Source: Anaerobacillus isosaccharinicus
Lineage (GTDB): Bacteria; Bacillota; Bacilli; Bacillales; Anaerobacillaceae
Assembly (NCBI RefSeq): GCF_001866075.3
Contig: NZ_CP063356.1
Span: 3,834,164-3,898,163 of the forward strand
DNA length: 64,000 nucleotides
Reading direction: 5' to 3'
Below the pieces are notes generated by a model that was not told the origin of the DNA, searched no databases, and was given only the letters and a program-made list of their open reading frames with translations. The position numbers were made by a program, and so were the translations under genes. Below, piece after piece: positions 1 to 8,217 of this stretch (its first letter is position 1; each line of letters opens with the position of its first letter).

Positions 1-275
1 CAGCTGCAAAAGCAGGAATGATTGGCTTCACAAAATCTTTAGCACTTGAGTTAGCGAAAACTGGTGTTACTGTAAATGCGATTTGCCCTGGATTTATTGA
101 AACATGCATGATTTCAGAAGTTCCAGAAAATATTCGCGAACAAATCCAGGCAAAAATTCCACAAAAACGTTTTGGTCACGCAGAAGAAATCGCAAGTGGT
201 GTACTATATTTATGTAAAGATGGTGCCTACATAACAGGACAGCAGTTAAATATTAATGGTGGTCTATTTATGTAA
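1..275 (+). CDS. phaB: Acetoacetyl-CoA reductase (SDR), 3' part only
   Basis: C-terminal part of a short-chain dehydrogenase/reductase whose 5' end lies outside the window. The visible frame starts at base 3 with AAKAG, where the Lys is the catalytic lysine of the SDR YxxxK motif; the Tyr is outside. Further family features are the NAICPGFIET segment and the C-terminal YITGQQLNINGG. Located 34 bases upstream of the PHA synthase ATG, in the usual Bacillus phaB-phaC order. PhaB reduces acetoacetyl-CoA to (R)-3-hydroxybutyryl-CoA with NADPH, the monomer for polyhydroxybutyrate. FabG is a close relative; the assignment to PhaB rests on the neighbour. Confidence 0.85.
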   Translation, partial: AAKAGMIGFTKSLALELAKTGVTVNAICPGFIETCMISEVPENIREQIQAKIPQKRFGHAEEIASGVLYLCKDGAYITGQQLNINGGLFM

Positions 276-309
276 TTGATTTTTATCATGAAAGGTGGGA
301 AAGAAACAG

Positions 310-1392
310 ATGATCGCTGAAAAAGAACTAGAAAATATGCTCGATTTACTTCCAGAAGAAACGAAACGCTCGTATCAACGTTTCAAAAGAACAATGGAAG
401 TATTAACTACTGAACCTGAACCAGAAGTTGGTTTAACACCTAAAGAAGTTATTTGGACAAAGAACAAAACAAAATTGTACCGCTATGTGTCAGATAAACC
501 GACAAAATATAAAACGCCATTGTTAATGGTTTATGCATTAATAAATAAGCCATATATCTTAGACTTAACAAAAGGTAATAGTATGGTTGAATATCTTCTT
601 AATGAAGGGTTCGACGTCTACATGCTAGACTGGGGTACTCCTTGCTATGAAGATCGGAACATGAAGCTCGATGATTATATTTTAGACTACATTCCTCGAG
701 CGGTTAAGAAAGTTCTACGTACATCAAAAGCAAATGACGTTTCAGTGTTAGGTTATTGCATGGGTGGAACGATGACATCAATCTTTGCGTCGCTTTGTCC
801 AGAACTGCTGATTAAAAATCTAATCTTTATGACAAGTCCTTTTGATTTTTCTGATACTGGTTTGTATGGGTGTTTCCTTAATGATCGTTACTTTGACGTT
901 GATCATGTTGTAGATACATTAGGTAATATCCCGCCTGAAATGATAGATTTCGGTAACAAACTATTAAAGCCAATGACAAACTTTACTGGTCCATATACGA
1001 GTTTGCTTGAACGTTCAGATAATCCACAGTTTGTAGAAAGTTGGAAGTTAATGCAAAAATGGCTCACTGATGGCATTCCCTTCCCAGGTGAAGCTTACCG
1101 TCAATGGATCCGTGAGTTTTATCAACAAAATAAATTGATCAACGATGAACTTGTCATTCGTGGTCGAAAAGTTGATTTAGGCGTAATCAAAGCGAACGTA
1201 TTAAATATTTCTGCTGATCGAGACCACATCGCAATGCCACACCAAGTAAAAGCGTTGATGGAGAAAATATCCAGTAAGGATAAGGAATATGTTTCACTAC
1301 CAACAGGTCACGTGTCAGTTACATTTGGTCCTAAAGCCGTTAAGATAACTTATCCAACTGTAGGAAACTGGTTGGCTAAGCGTTCAAAGTAA
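310..1392 (+). CDS. phaC: Class IV poly(R)-hydroxyalkanoate synthase subunit PhaC
   Basis: Polymerises 3-hydroxyacyl-CoA into intracellular polyester granules; class IV enzymes work with PhaR. The alpha/beta hydrolase fold shows the lipase-like box GYCMGG with nucleophile Cys150, Asp305 in SADRDHIAMPHQ and His334 in TGHVSV (numbered from the ATG at 310). At 360 residues it is the usual class IV length, and I recall the B. megaterium protein as very similar (EVGLTPKEVIW, ALINKPYILDL). A GTG at 295 is in frame but lies inside the Shine-Dalgarno AAAGGTGGG (291-299), so the ATG at 310 is chosen. It probably forms the last cistron of the pha operon, since a terminator follows. Confidence 0.95.
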   Translation: MIAEKELENMLDLLPEETKRSYQRFKRTMEVLTTEPEPEVGLTPKEVIWTKNKTKLYRYVSDKPTKYKTPLLMVYALINKPYILDLTKGNSMVEYLLNEGFDVYMLDWGTPCYEDRNMKLDDYILDYIPRAVKKVLRTSKANDVSVLGYCMGGTMTSIFASLCPELLIKNLIFMTSPFDFSDTGLYGCFLNDRYFDVDHVVDTLGNIPPEMIDFGNKLLKPMTNFTGPYTSLLERSDNPQFVESWKLMQKWLTDGIPFPGEAYRQWIREFYQQNKLINDELVIRGRKVDLGVIKANVLNISADRDHIAMPHQVKALMEKISSKDKEYVSLPTGHVSVTFGPKAVKITYPTVGNWLAKRSK

Positions 1393-1410
1393 GTAAAAAT
1401 CGTTCATAGT

Positions 1411-1438
1411 AAAACCGAGCCAGTGAGCTCGGTTTTTT
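1411..1438 (+). terminator. Rho-independent terminator after phaC
   Basis: Stem AACCGAGC / GCTCGGTT with a six-base loop followed by a T run. It ends the pha operon and abuts the 3' end of the convergent HesB-like gene. Confidence 0.85.
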
Positions 1439-1440
1439 TC

Positions 1441-1746
1441 TTATGAATTTGGGTTGTCTAGGTCAGTGATAGTTGGATTTTCAAATGTTACATAGTTTAA
1501 ATCTGGATCAAAATCAATTGTCATCCCGTTTAAATACCAGAAATCTTCTTCATTAACAAATAATTGAATGTCATTAACTTCGGTTATAAAAGAAGTAGGA
1601 GAAGGTTGGTCTTTCGTGATCCCTACAGAAAAGCCACCAGACCCACAACCTCCAACACGAACGTATAATCGTAACGAATCTCCCTTTTTTAAATCCATTT
1701 CTTGTTTGTATAATTCAACAGCTTTTTCGCTAATCGTAAATTGCAT
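1441..1746 (-). CDS. HesB/IscA-like (YneR-type) protein
   Basis: A 101-residue protein with the A-type iron-sulfur carrier/HesB-like fold, most like the small B. subtilis YneR. Only one cysteine is visible, Cys34 in VGGCGSGG. The C-terminal CxC pair that A-type carriers use to hold a cluster is absent, so a scaffold function is not supported and the role is unknown. The start has a good AAGGAG site 8-9 bases upstream. Single-gene unit convergent with phaC. Confidence 0.75.
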   Translation of the reverse strand: MQFTISEKAVELYKQEMDLKKGDSLRLYVRVGGCGSGGFSVGITKDQPSPTSFITEVNDIQLFVNEEDFWYLNGMTIDFDPDLNYVTFENPTITDLDNPNS

Positions 1747-1911
1747 TGTAAATAACTCCTTTATTTCACTTATAGTATTTTTATATCACATAAAAGGACA
1801 TTTGCAAAATCATACGGGTTAAATCTTTTATCGAAAATAGCTAAGAAAAGGAAGGAAAGGGTATCATAGATAGAGAATAAGTATGTTTGAGAAAAGAAAG
1901 GAGTGTTATTT

Positions 1912-3429
1912 ATGGACACTAATATTAAAGAGATTGAGCAATCATTTATAAACTTAGTCAAAAAGATGTCTAGCTACGGTGAAGCAATTTCCCTCATGTT
2001 TTGGGATTTACGTACAGGCGCACCGAAAAAAGGCGTTGAACAGCGTTCAGAAACGATTGGAACACTATCTTCAGAAGTGTTTAATATGAGTGTATCCGAA
2101 GAAATGGGTGAATATTTACAAGCATTATCAGCACCTGAAGTGCAAGGAGAGCTTTCTGAAATCACAAGAAAAATGGTCGAAGTAAGTAAAAAGGAATTTG
2201 ACAAAAATAAAAAAATTCCTGCTGATGAATACAAGGAATTTGTTATTTTGACCTCTAAAGCAGAATCGGCATGGGAAGAAGCAAAAGAAAAAGCAGACTT
2301 TGCTAATTTTGCTCCATACTTAGAGAAAATCGTTGCTTACTTACGTAAGTACGTTGAACGAATTGGTTATGAAAAACATCCATATAATGCTTTATTAGAT
2401 GATTATGAGCCCGGTGTTACTGTAGATGTCCTTGACCGTGTTTTTGGCGAGCTTCGCGAAAAACTCGTACCTCTTGTGAAGGCAGTAACTGAAGCTCCTG
2501 CACAACCTAAAACAGATTTTCTATTTACGCATTTTTCAAAGGAAAAGCAAAAGGACTTTTCATTGGATATCTTAAAGCAGCTGCAGTACGACTTCGAAGC
2601 AGGTCGTTTAGATACAACTGTTCATCCTTTTGCAGCAACTATTAACCGAAATGATGTTCGTATCACGACGAAATACGATGAAAAAGACTTTCGAACGGCT
2701 ATTTTCGGGACAATTCATGAGTGTGGTCATGCTCTTTATGAGCAAAATATCTCAGTGGAGCTAATTGGTACTCCACTTTGTGATGGAACTTCGATGGGGA
2801 TTCATGAATCGCAATCGCTATTTTGTGAAAATTTTGTTGGGCGTACCTATTCTTTTTGGAAAAAGAATTATAGTCTCTTAAAAGAATATTCTGCTGGCCA
2901 ATTTGATAATGTGTCTTTAGATGAGTTTTATAAAGCGATTAATGTTGCCGGTCCTTCATTAATTCGCATTGAAGCCGATGAGATGACTTATTCACTTCAT
3001 ATTATTTTACGTTACGAGATCGAAAAAGCCTTAATCAATGGCGACATTGAAGTAAAAGACTTGCCGCAAATTTGGAATGACAAAATGGAAGAATATTTAG
3101 GTGTTCGACCTACACATGATGGTGAAGGAGTTCTTCAAGATGTTCACTGGTCTGGCGGGGCGCTTGGGTATTTCCCTTCATACGCATTAGGGTATATTTA
3201 TGCGTCACAACTGAAAAATAAGATGAATGAAGATATCCCTAACTATGATGAGCTTTTAGAAGCTGGGAATTTTACACCAATTAAAGAATGGCTGACTGAA
3301 AACGTTCATCAATACGGGAAAATGAAAAAGCCGCTAGAAATTATCCAAGATATTACTGGAGAAGGCTTAAATCCGAGATATCTAGTTGAATATTTAGAGA
3401 AAAAGTACAAAGCTGTTTATGAGCTGTAA
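1912..3429 (+). CDS. Metal-dependent carboxypeptidase, M32 (Taq) family
   Basis: Zinc carboxypeptidase of the thermostable carboxypeptidase 1 family (B. subtilis YpwA type), 505 residues, the normal length. The metal site is His269-Glu270-x-x-His273 (HECGH), with the third ligand Glu299 in the family motif IHESQS; further family landmarks are GTIHECGHALYEQ and VRPTHDGEGVLQD. It removes C-terminal residues from peptides in the cytoplasm. A GTG at 1903 is in frame, but the AAAGGAG at 1896-1902 is correctly spaced for the ATG at 1912. Monocistronic with its own terminator. Confidence 0.93.
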   Translation: MDTNIKEIEQSFINLVKKMSSYGEAISLMFWDLRTGAPKKGVEQRSETIGTLSSEVFNMSVSEEMGEYLQALSAPEVQGELSEITRKMVEVSKKEFDKNKKIPADEYKEFVILTSKAESAWEEAKEKADFANFAPYLEKIVAYLRKYVERIGYEKHPYNALLDDYEPGVTVDVLDRVFGELREKLVPLVKAVTEAPAQPKTDFLFTHFSKEKQKDFSLDILKQLQYDFEAGRLDTTVHPFAATINRNDVRITTKYDEKDFRTAIFGTIHECGHALYEQNISVELIGTPLCDGTSMGIHESQSLFCENFVGRTYSFWKKNYSLLKEYSAGQFDNVSLDEFYKAINVAGPSLIRIEADEMTYSLHIILRYEIEKALINGDIEVKDLPQIWNDKMEEYLGVRPTHDGEGVLQDVHWSGGALGYFPSYALGYIYASQLKNKMNEDIPNYDELLEAGNFTPIKEWLTENVHQYGKMKKPLEIIQDITGEGLNPRYLVEYLEKKYKAVYEL

Positions 3430-3440
3430 TTGAAAGGTAG

Positions 3441-3468
3441 AAGAAGCGACTCTCGATCGCTTCTTTTT
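3441..3468 (+). terminator. Terminator after the M32 carboxypeptidase
   Basis: Stem AAGAAGCGA / TCGCTTCTT with a seven-base loop, followed by T residues, 11 bases after the stop codon. Confidence 0.8.
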
Positions 3469-3644
3469 CATTATCATTAAAAATTCCCTAATAGTAAAAT
3501 CATCCTCGAATTACCCCCAACCTTAAACTTTACACTCTACACTCAATATGAGTCACATTTTTCGTACTTCTAGATACACTGTAGTAAGAATAAAATTATT
3601 TTTAAGTAGCTGTTCAAAAATCACTCACTAAAAAGGAGTAGAGT

Positions 3645-4163
3645 ATGGATAACGACTTATTGTTTTATAACACTACAGCTGATGAAATGACATTTGAGGA
3701 CGTTTTCACTCATTTAGTCCAGTTTATAAAAAGCGATCCACAGAATTTTTACCGAATGGCAATCGGAACTGACTCACAAGTTCACCCTCATGGTACAAAG
3801 TTTATTACGTCAATCCATCTTCATCGGATTGGAAAAGGGGTCTGGGGTTGTCTAAAAAAGGAGATCATACCGAGAAGAATTACGTCATTAAAAGAGAAAA
3901 TCTATTTAGAGACGATGTACAGTCAAGAGGTGGCAGCCCAGTTCACCGAAGATCATATTACAAGATTGATTGAACTACTAATTCCCCATGCAGATCATGG
4001 TGCTGACCTTGCCTTTGAAGTCCACTTAGATATTGGTAAAAAAGGAAAGACAAAGTATCTGATTGATGAAATGACTGAGCAAATTTTGGCGATTGGGCTT
4101 CAGCCGAAAATTAAGCCCAATTCGTATGCTGCATCCTCTTATGCTAACAAATACACGAAATAA
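3645..4163 (+). CDS. YkuK-like (DUF458) ribonuclease H-like protein
   Basis: A 172-residue protein recognised as the YkuK/DUF458 family by the AIGTDSQVH strand near residue 40, the central basic RRITSLKEKIYLET segment, and the C-terminal VHLDIGKKGKTK and IKPNSYAASSYANKYTK. The family has an RNase H-like fold; the GTDSQ segment corresponds to the first acidic strand. Its biochemical role is not established. AAAAGGAG lies 8 bases before the ATG. A separate transcription unit between the carboxypeptidase and the two-component genes; no clear terminator was seen after it. Confidence 0.85.
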   Translation: MDNDLLFYNTTADEMTFEDVFTHLVQFIKSDPQNFYRMAIGTDSQVHPHGTKFITSIHLHRIGKGVWGCLKKEIIPRRITSLKEKIYLETMYSQEVAAQFTEDHITRLIELLIPHADHGADLAFEVHLDIGKKGKTKYLIDEMTEQILAIGLQPKIKPNSYAASSYANKYTK

Positions 4164-4255
4164 CCCCGATTTCACCCTGAGACCTTTAAAAATCAGTCTG
4201 GATAATCCTTCCTCGCGTGGTAAAATATATTTAATTACTACATGGGGGTGGTTCG

Positions 4256-5419
4256 TTGTTGAGGAAACTTCTAAATTTCATTAAAATTGTTCTTTCAATG
4301 CTGTTATTTTTTATAAGCTTACAATATGAACAAGCATCTCCTGAACGGACCACACTATTAATTGTTCTTTTTACACTATTTTTAGGTTGGGGACTTATTC
4401 GAGCGCGTTTAGGCTCTTTTTTTTGGTTATTTTATATTGATGCCATTCTTTTACTGTTATTAGACTATCAATCTCGCTTTGTCGTAAATTATTTTATTCA
4501 TTCGATTTATTTTTTACTCATAATTGAAGCGGGTATTGTCCTTAGGCGTAAGTATTTAAATAGGACAATCATTCCGATTATGATCGTGGCTCTCAGTAAA
4601 TACATATATTTACTTTATTTTCAGTTAAATGCCAGAAGTTTATCTGAAGCGTTATTTCATTTATTTGCGCTCCTCTTTATGCTGTCACTGTTCCACTATG
4701 TTCAGCTTCAAAAAGAAGCCCAGGCGAAACATGAATTATTATACAAAGAACTACTCAGTACCCATCGGCAGTTAAAAAGCTATATGGAAGAAGCTGAACA
4801 AGTGACGGTTTTACGAGAACGAAATCGAATCGGGAGAGAAATTCATGATTCTGTTGGCCACGAATTGACAGCCCTAATCATGCAGCTTGAAATGAGCTTA
4901 CTCTCTATGAAGCATTCGAAGACCACTGCTGAGGTCGAAACACTAGTTTTAAAAGCTAGGGATACGGCCAGAAGCTGTTTGAGTGAAACACGAAATGCAG
5001 TTTATACGCTGAATGATGAGCATGTTCAGTTTTTGGAAGCTATTAAAACTTTAGTACATAAATTAAAACATGATCAAAGATTTGAAGCAGAGTTGTCGAT
5101 TGATTCAGAAGTAGAAGAGCTCAATTTTTCAGAAGAAGAAAATAAGACACTTTACCGAGTTATTCAAGAGGCACTAACCAATGCGATGCGTCATAGTGCA
5201 ACAAAGGGGGCATCAATTTCTATCCAACTTGATCAAAGAGGGTGCCTTGTCTTTATAATTAAAAATTCTGTTGTAACAAATCATTGGAAAGATGGTTTTG
5301 GTATTTCAAATATGAAGTCTAGACTTGACTCTCTCGGAGGATCAATAACAGTCATGATCCAGGATAGAGAATTCATTACTAGAGGCGAGCTACCATTAGC
5401 TGGGAGGATAAAGGAATGA
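4256..5419 (+). CDS. NarL-family sensor histidine kinase, LnrJ-like
   Basis: Membrane sensor kinase of 387 residues. The first ~150 residues form hydrophobic helices, then comes a coiled linker and a HisKA_3 dimerisation domain with phospho-acceptor His197 in RNRIGREIHDSVGHELTAL. A HATPase_c domain follows, with N-box YRVIQEALTNAMRHS and glycine motif DGFGISNMKSRLDSLGG. There is no large extracellular domain, so sensing is probably within the membrane. Start is TTG at 4256 (or 4259), behind GGGGGTGG. The stop overlaps the regulator start by 4 bases (ATGA). Order and length resemble B. subtilis LnrJ (YfiJ), which senses linear polyene antibiotics; the ligand here is unknown. Confidence 0.85.
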   Translation: MLRKLLNFIKIVLSMLLFFISLQYEQASPERTTLLIVLFTLFLGWGLIRARLGSFFWLFYIDAILLLLLDYQSRFVVNYFIHSIYFLLIIEAGIVLRRKYLNRTIIPIMIVALSKYIYLLYFQLNARSLSEALFHLFALLFMLSLFHYVQLQKEAQAKHELLYKELLSTHRQLKSYMEEAEQVTVLRERNRIGREIHDSVGHELTALIMQLEMSLLSMKHSKTTAEVETLVLKARDTARSCLSETRNAVYTLNDEHVQFLEAIKTLVHKLKHDQRFEAELSIDSEVEELNFSEEENKTLYRVIQEALTNAMRHSATKGASISIQLDQRGCLVFIIKNSVVTNHWKDGFGISNMKSRLDSLGGSITVMIQDREFITRGELPLAGRIKE

Positions 5420-6060
5420 TTAATGTACTAATTGTCGATGATCAGCCAATTGTTAGGGATGGATTAAGAATGCTTGTACAAAGTATGGAAAAGATGAATG
5501 TTGTGGCAGTAGCTTCTAATGGCCAAGAAGGAATTGAAGCCTGCTTGCTCTATAAACCTGATGTTGTATTAATGGATATTAAAATGCCGATCTTAAACGG
5601 CGTCCAAGCGACAAAAAAAATTATTGAAAATCAACCTGAAATCAAAATTATCATTTTAACGACGTTTAATGATGATGAATTTATTTTTGAAGCTTTATCA
5701 TATGGTGCCTCAGGATATTTACTAAAAGATGCCGGAGCAGAAAAAATAGAGGAGGCAATCCAAGAAACGTATAATGGCGGTGCTATGATTCAGCCCAACG
5801 TTGCTCAAAAAGTCATTCATCGTTTTCAAGAAATACATGCAAACGTGAAGCCCCTAGACGAACGGTTAAAGCTTTTAACAAATCGAGAGCTTGATATTCT
5901 TAAACGTATTGGTGAAGGAAAAAATAATGATGAAATTGCTTGTGAGCTTTTTATTACGAAAGGTACGACTAAAAATCATATTAGTAATTTACTAACAAAA
6001 TTAGATTTAAGAGACCGAACCCAATTAGCTATTTTTGCGCTGAAGAATGATTTGATATAA
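5416..6060 (+). CDS. NarL/LuxR-type response regulator, LnrK-like
   Basis: A 214-residue response regulator. The receiver domain (1-120) has acidic residues Asp8/Asp9, phosphorylation site Asp54 in VLMDIKMP, and the conserved Lys in LLKDAG. The LuxR-type helix-turn-helix (about 148-212) shows LTNRELDILKRIGEG and TKNHISNLLTKL. It is translationally coupled to the kinase through an ATGA overlap and probably controls the downstream lipoprotein and ABC genes; paired TGTAG/CTACA repeats lie in the following intergenic region. Confidence 0.92.
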   Translation: MINVLIVDDQPIVRDGLRMLVQSMEKMNVVAVASNGQEGIEACLLYKPDVVLMDIKMPILNGVQATKKIIENQPEIKIIILTTFNDDEFIFEALSYGASGYLLKDAGAEKIEEAIQETYNGGAMIQPNVAQKVIHRFQEIHANVKPLDERLKLLTNRELDILKRIGEGKNNDEIACELFITKGTTKNHISNLLTKLDLRDRTQLAIFALKNDLI

Positions 6061-6101
6061 CCCATGACCTAAGACATAGTCAATTTAGGTTAAATTCTAT
6101 C

Positions 6102-6149
6102 TGTAGCTACATACATGTTTTTCCAAGGAAAGCTACAATAAAGCTGTAG
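6102..6149. promoter_or_regulatory. TGTAG/CTACA inverted repeats, candidate regulator operator
   Basis: The gap between the response regulator and the lipoprotein gene contains a perfect palindrome TGTAGCTACA (6102-6111) and a second inverted pair CTACA-N7-TGTAG (6133-6149). NarL-family regulators bind such short inverted repeats, so this is a candidate site for the adjacent regulator. No convincing -35/-10 pair was assigned. Confidence 0.4.
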
Positions 6150-6176
6150 ATCATTACAGTTAAAGGAGTGTGAAAA

Positions 6177-7088
6177 ATGAAGAAACGGTTGTACGTATTC
6201 CTCCTCCTATTTTTCGTTTTATTCATAAGTGGTTGTGGCTCAGCTCACGAAACATTTATGAAAGCTGTAGATAAAACAGGTAACATTCAAAAAGGAAAAA
6301 GTTCAATAGCATTACAACTGAAAATGGAGGGAGTTCCTGACCTAGAGGATGGTCAACTATTTTCCTTAGAAAAAATGACAGTAAATCACGAATATGATCG
6401 TGGAGAAGAGATTTCTAAATCAGTCGTTTATGCTTCGATAAATCATGTTGGCCTAGACTTTACAATTTATGAAGGTAGGGATAATACGATTGTCACGAGT
6501 CCGCTCCTGCCAAAGTTGCTAGTACTCAATAAGGAAAGCATTGAGCCGTTAGGAGAAGCTAGCTTTGGAGCGCAAATAAGCTTAGAAAGTGAAATGGAAC
6601 AGGATTTAGCTGTCATATGGCACCGTTTATTAACAGATGAAAGTGTTAGCCGTTTAGGGTCGGTGATAGTTACGACGCCTGATGGGGATGTAAAAGGGAA
6701 AGAATTTGAAATTAGACTGACATCTGATCAACTGAAACCGGCAATTTTAGAAACGATGGATCTTTATATTCAAGCGAATATGAAGCATTTTAGTTCTGAG
6801 GAGTCTTTTGAAAAAAATATCGAACAGCTTCGAGAGCGAATTGAAACGAGTGAAATTGGTCCTGTATCCTATTATGCTTACATTGATCGTGATCAGTATA
6901 TCATTGAAGAAAAACTATCAGCAGTGATGACGTTTAGTGACGGGTTATCGATTTTCATAAACTTTCAATTGCAACGACATGATCTAGAAAAGGATGTTTC
7001 GATTTCTCGACCAGTAATGACGGAGGAGAATGTGATTACTGCTAATGAGTTCCTTATAGAAGGGGATTTTGAGTTTTTCAGAAGATAG
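6177..7088 (+). CDS. Lipoprotein of unknown function, next to the Lnr-like exporter
   Basis: A 303-residue protein with a lipoprotein signal: MKKR, a hydrophobic stretch and lipobox ISGC with lipidated Cys20. The mature part has no transmembrane segment and is rich in short strands and charged residues, in the style of LolA/LppX-like lipid-binding lipoproteins, but I cannot assign a family. AAAGGAG lies 7 bases upstream. It sits between the response regulator and the ABC ATPase, a position without a counterpart in the B. subtilis lnrJKLMN operon. It may bind the exporter's substrate or act as a sensor accessory; this is inference only. Confidence 0.7.
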   Translation: MKKRLYVFLLLFFVLFISGCGSAHETFMKAVDKTGNIQKGKSSIALQLKMEGVPDLEDGQLFSLEKMTVNHEYDRGEEISKSVVYASINHVGLDFTIYEGRDNTIVTSPLLPKLLVLNKESIEPLGEASFGAQISLESEMEQDLAVIWHRLLTDESVSRLGSVIVTTPDGDVKGKEFEIRLTSDQLKPAILETMDLYIQANMKHFSSEESFEKNIEQLRERIETSEIGPVSYYAYIDRDQYIIEEKLSAVMTFSDGLSIFINFQLQRHDLEKDVSISRPVMTEENVITANEFLIEGDFEFFRR

Positions 7089-7163
7089 TATAGTTTCTTC
7101 TGAGTGAAATATTTGATAGCTAATGAAGTTTATTGAAATAAGCTAGGTGAAGGAGACTAGAAA

Positions 7164-8102
7164 ATGGTCATGTTAAGGGTTGAGAATTTAACAAAAACGT
7201 TTAAGAATGTTAGTGCTGTTAAGGAGATTAATTTTGAGTTAAGAGAAGGTGAGATATTAGGCTTTTTAGGTCCTAATGGTGCCGGGAAATCAACAACGAT
7301 TTCGATGATATCAACTTTACTAAAGCCAACAGAAGGTGATATTTTACTAGAGGGAGCAAGTACAGTAAATAATCCTAGCCCACTTCGAAAAGTACTTGGT
7401 GTCGTGCCACAAGATATTGCTCTTTACCCAGATCTGACTGGTTATGAGAATTTAGTTTTTTTTGGAAAAATTCATGGTTTAAAGAAAGTTGAGCTAACTA
7501 GGAGAGTTGCTGAAATATTAGAGACAATCGGTCTTACGGACAGAGCCCATGAGAAGCTAGGGACGTATTCTGGTGGAATGAAACGGCGGATTAATATCGG
7601 AGCGGCTTTATTACACAAACCAAGAATTTTAATTATGGATGAACCGACTGTTGGTATTGATCCGCAATCGAGAAATCATATTTTGAATACGGTGAAGGAG
7701 CTTAATACAAAAGGGATGACGATTTTATATACAAGTCATTACATGGAGGAAGTAGAACTACTTTGTGATCGCATCTACATTATGGACCACGGTGCAATTA
7801 TTGCAAGTGGAACGAAACAGCAATTAAAAGAACTAATTTCAGAAGCTAATACAATCACGTTAACCGTTGATATCGCTATGGAAAGCTTTACAGAAGCGCT
7901 AAAATCCCATTCGAAAATAAAAGCAGTCCTTTGTGAAGATAAAACATACACGATCGCGCTTGAAAACTACGATTCTTCAATACTAAAGGCAATTGCCAGT
8001 ATCGGTGAAGAAAATCAAACAAAAATCGAAAGTATCCAATTAAAATCCCCATCCCTAGAAGATGTATTCTTACAACTGACAGGAAGAGGGCTTAGAAATT
8101 AA
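7164..8102 (+). CDS. lnrL: ABC exporter ATPase, LnrL-like
   Basis: ABC ATPase of 312 residues. It shows Walker A GPNGAGKST (36-44), signature YSGGMKRR (135-142), Walker B ILIMDEP (Asp159, catalytic Glu160) and H-loop YTSHYMEEVE, plus a ~90-residue C-terminal extension typical of drug-export ATPases. Close in pattern to B. subtilis LnrL (YfiL), the ATPase of the linearmycin exporter. AAGGAG precedes the ATG; a second in-frame ATG at 7170 is possible. It pairs with the two following permeases. The symbol is assigned by resemblance and context; the transported compound is not known. Confidence 0.8.
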   Translation: MVMLRVENLTKTFKNVSAVKEINFELREGEILGFLGPNGAGKSTTISMISTLLKPTEGDILLEGASTVNNPSPLRKVLGVVPQDIALYPDLTGYENLVFFGKIHGLKKVELTRRVAEILETIGLTDRAHEKLGTYSGGMKRRINIGAALLHKPRILIMDEPTVGIDPQSRNHILNTVKELNTKGMTILYTSHYMEEVELLCDRIYIMDHGAIIASGTKQQLKELISEANTITLTVDIAMESFTEALKSHSKIKAVLCEDKTYTIALENYDSSILKAIASIGEENQTKIESIQLKSPSLEDVFLQLTGRGLRN

Positions 8103-8103
8103 G

Positions 8104-8200
8104 AAATGTAGAATGTAAAATGCAGAATGAAAAATCTTTAGTAAAGCTTCGTAGCGTTTACTGAAAAAATTCTACATTCTACATTCTGAATTCTACATTT
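8104..8200. repeat. Imperfect inverted repeat built from TAGAATG-like units
   Basis: Between the ATPase and the first permease lies a ~97-bp element. Its left arm contains AAATGTAGAAT (8104-8114) and its right arm the complement ATTCTACATTT (8190-8200). Both arms contain further GTAGAATG-like units, and a smaller inverted repeat AGTAAA/TTTACT sits in the loop. It could fold into a long hairpin in the mRNA, separating expression of ATPase and permeases, or be a small dispersed repeat. It is not followed by a T run. Confidence 0.6.
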
Positions 8201-8217
8201 AGTAAGGTGGAGATCGT

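Noticed and set aside
1568-1822. Plus-strand frame opposite the HesB-like gene and similar shadow frames opposite parE, parC, pepF and the Gfo/Idh gene.
   Set aside because: They lie fully or mostly opposite well-supported genes, lack start signals and show no family motif.
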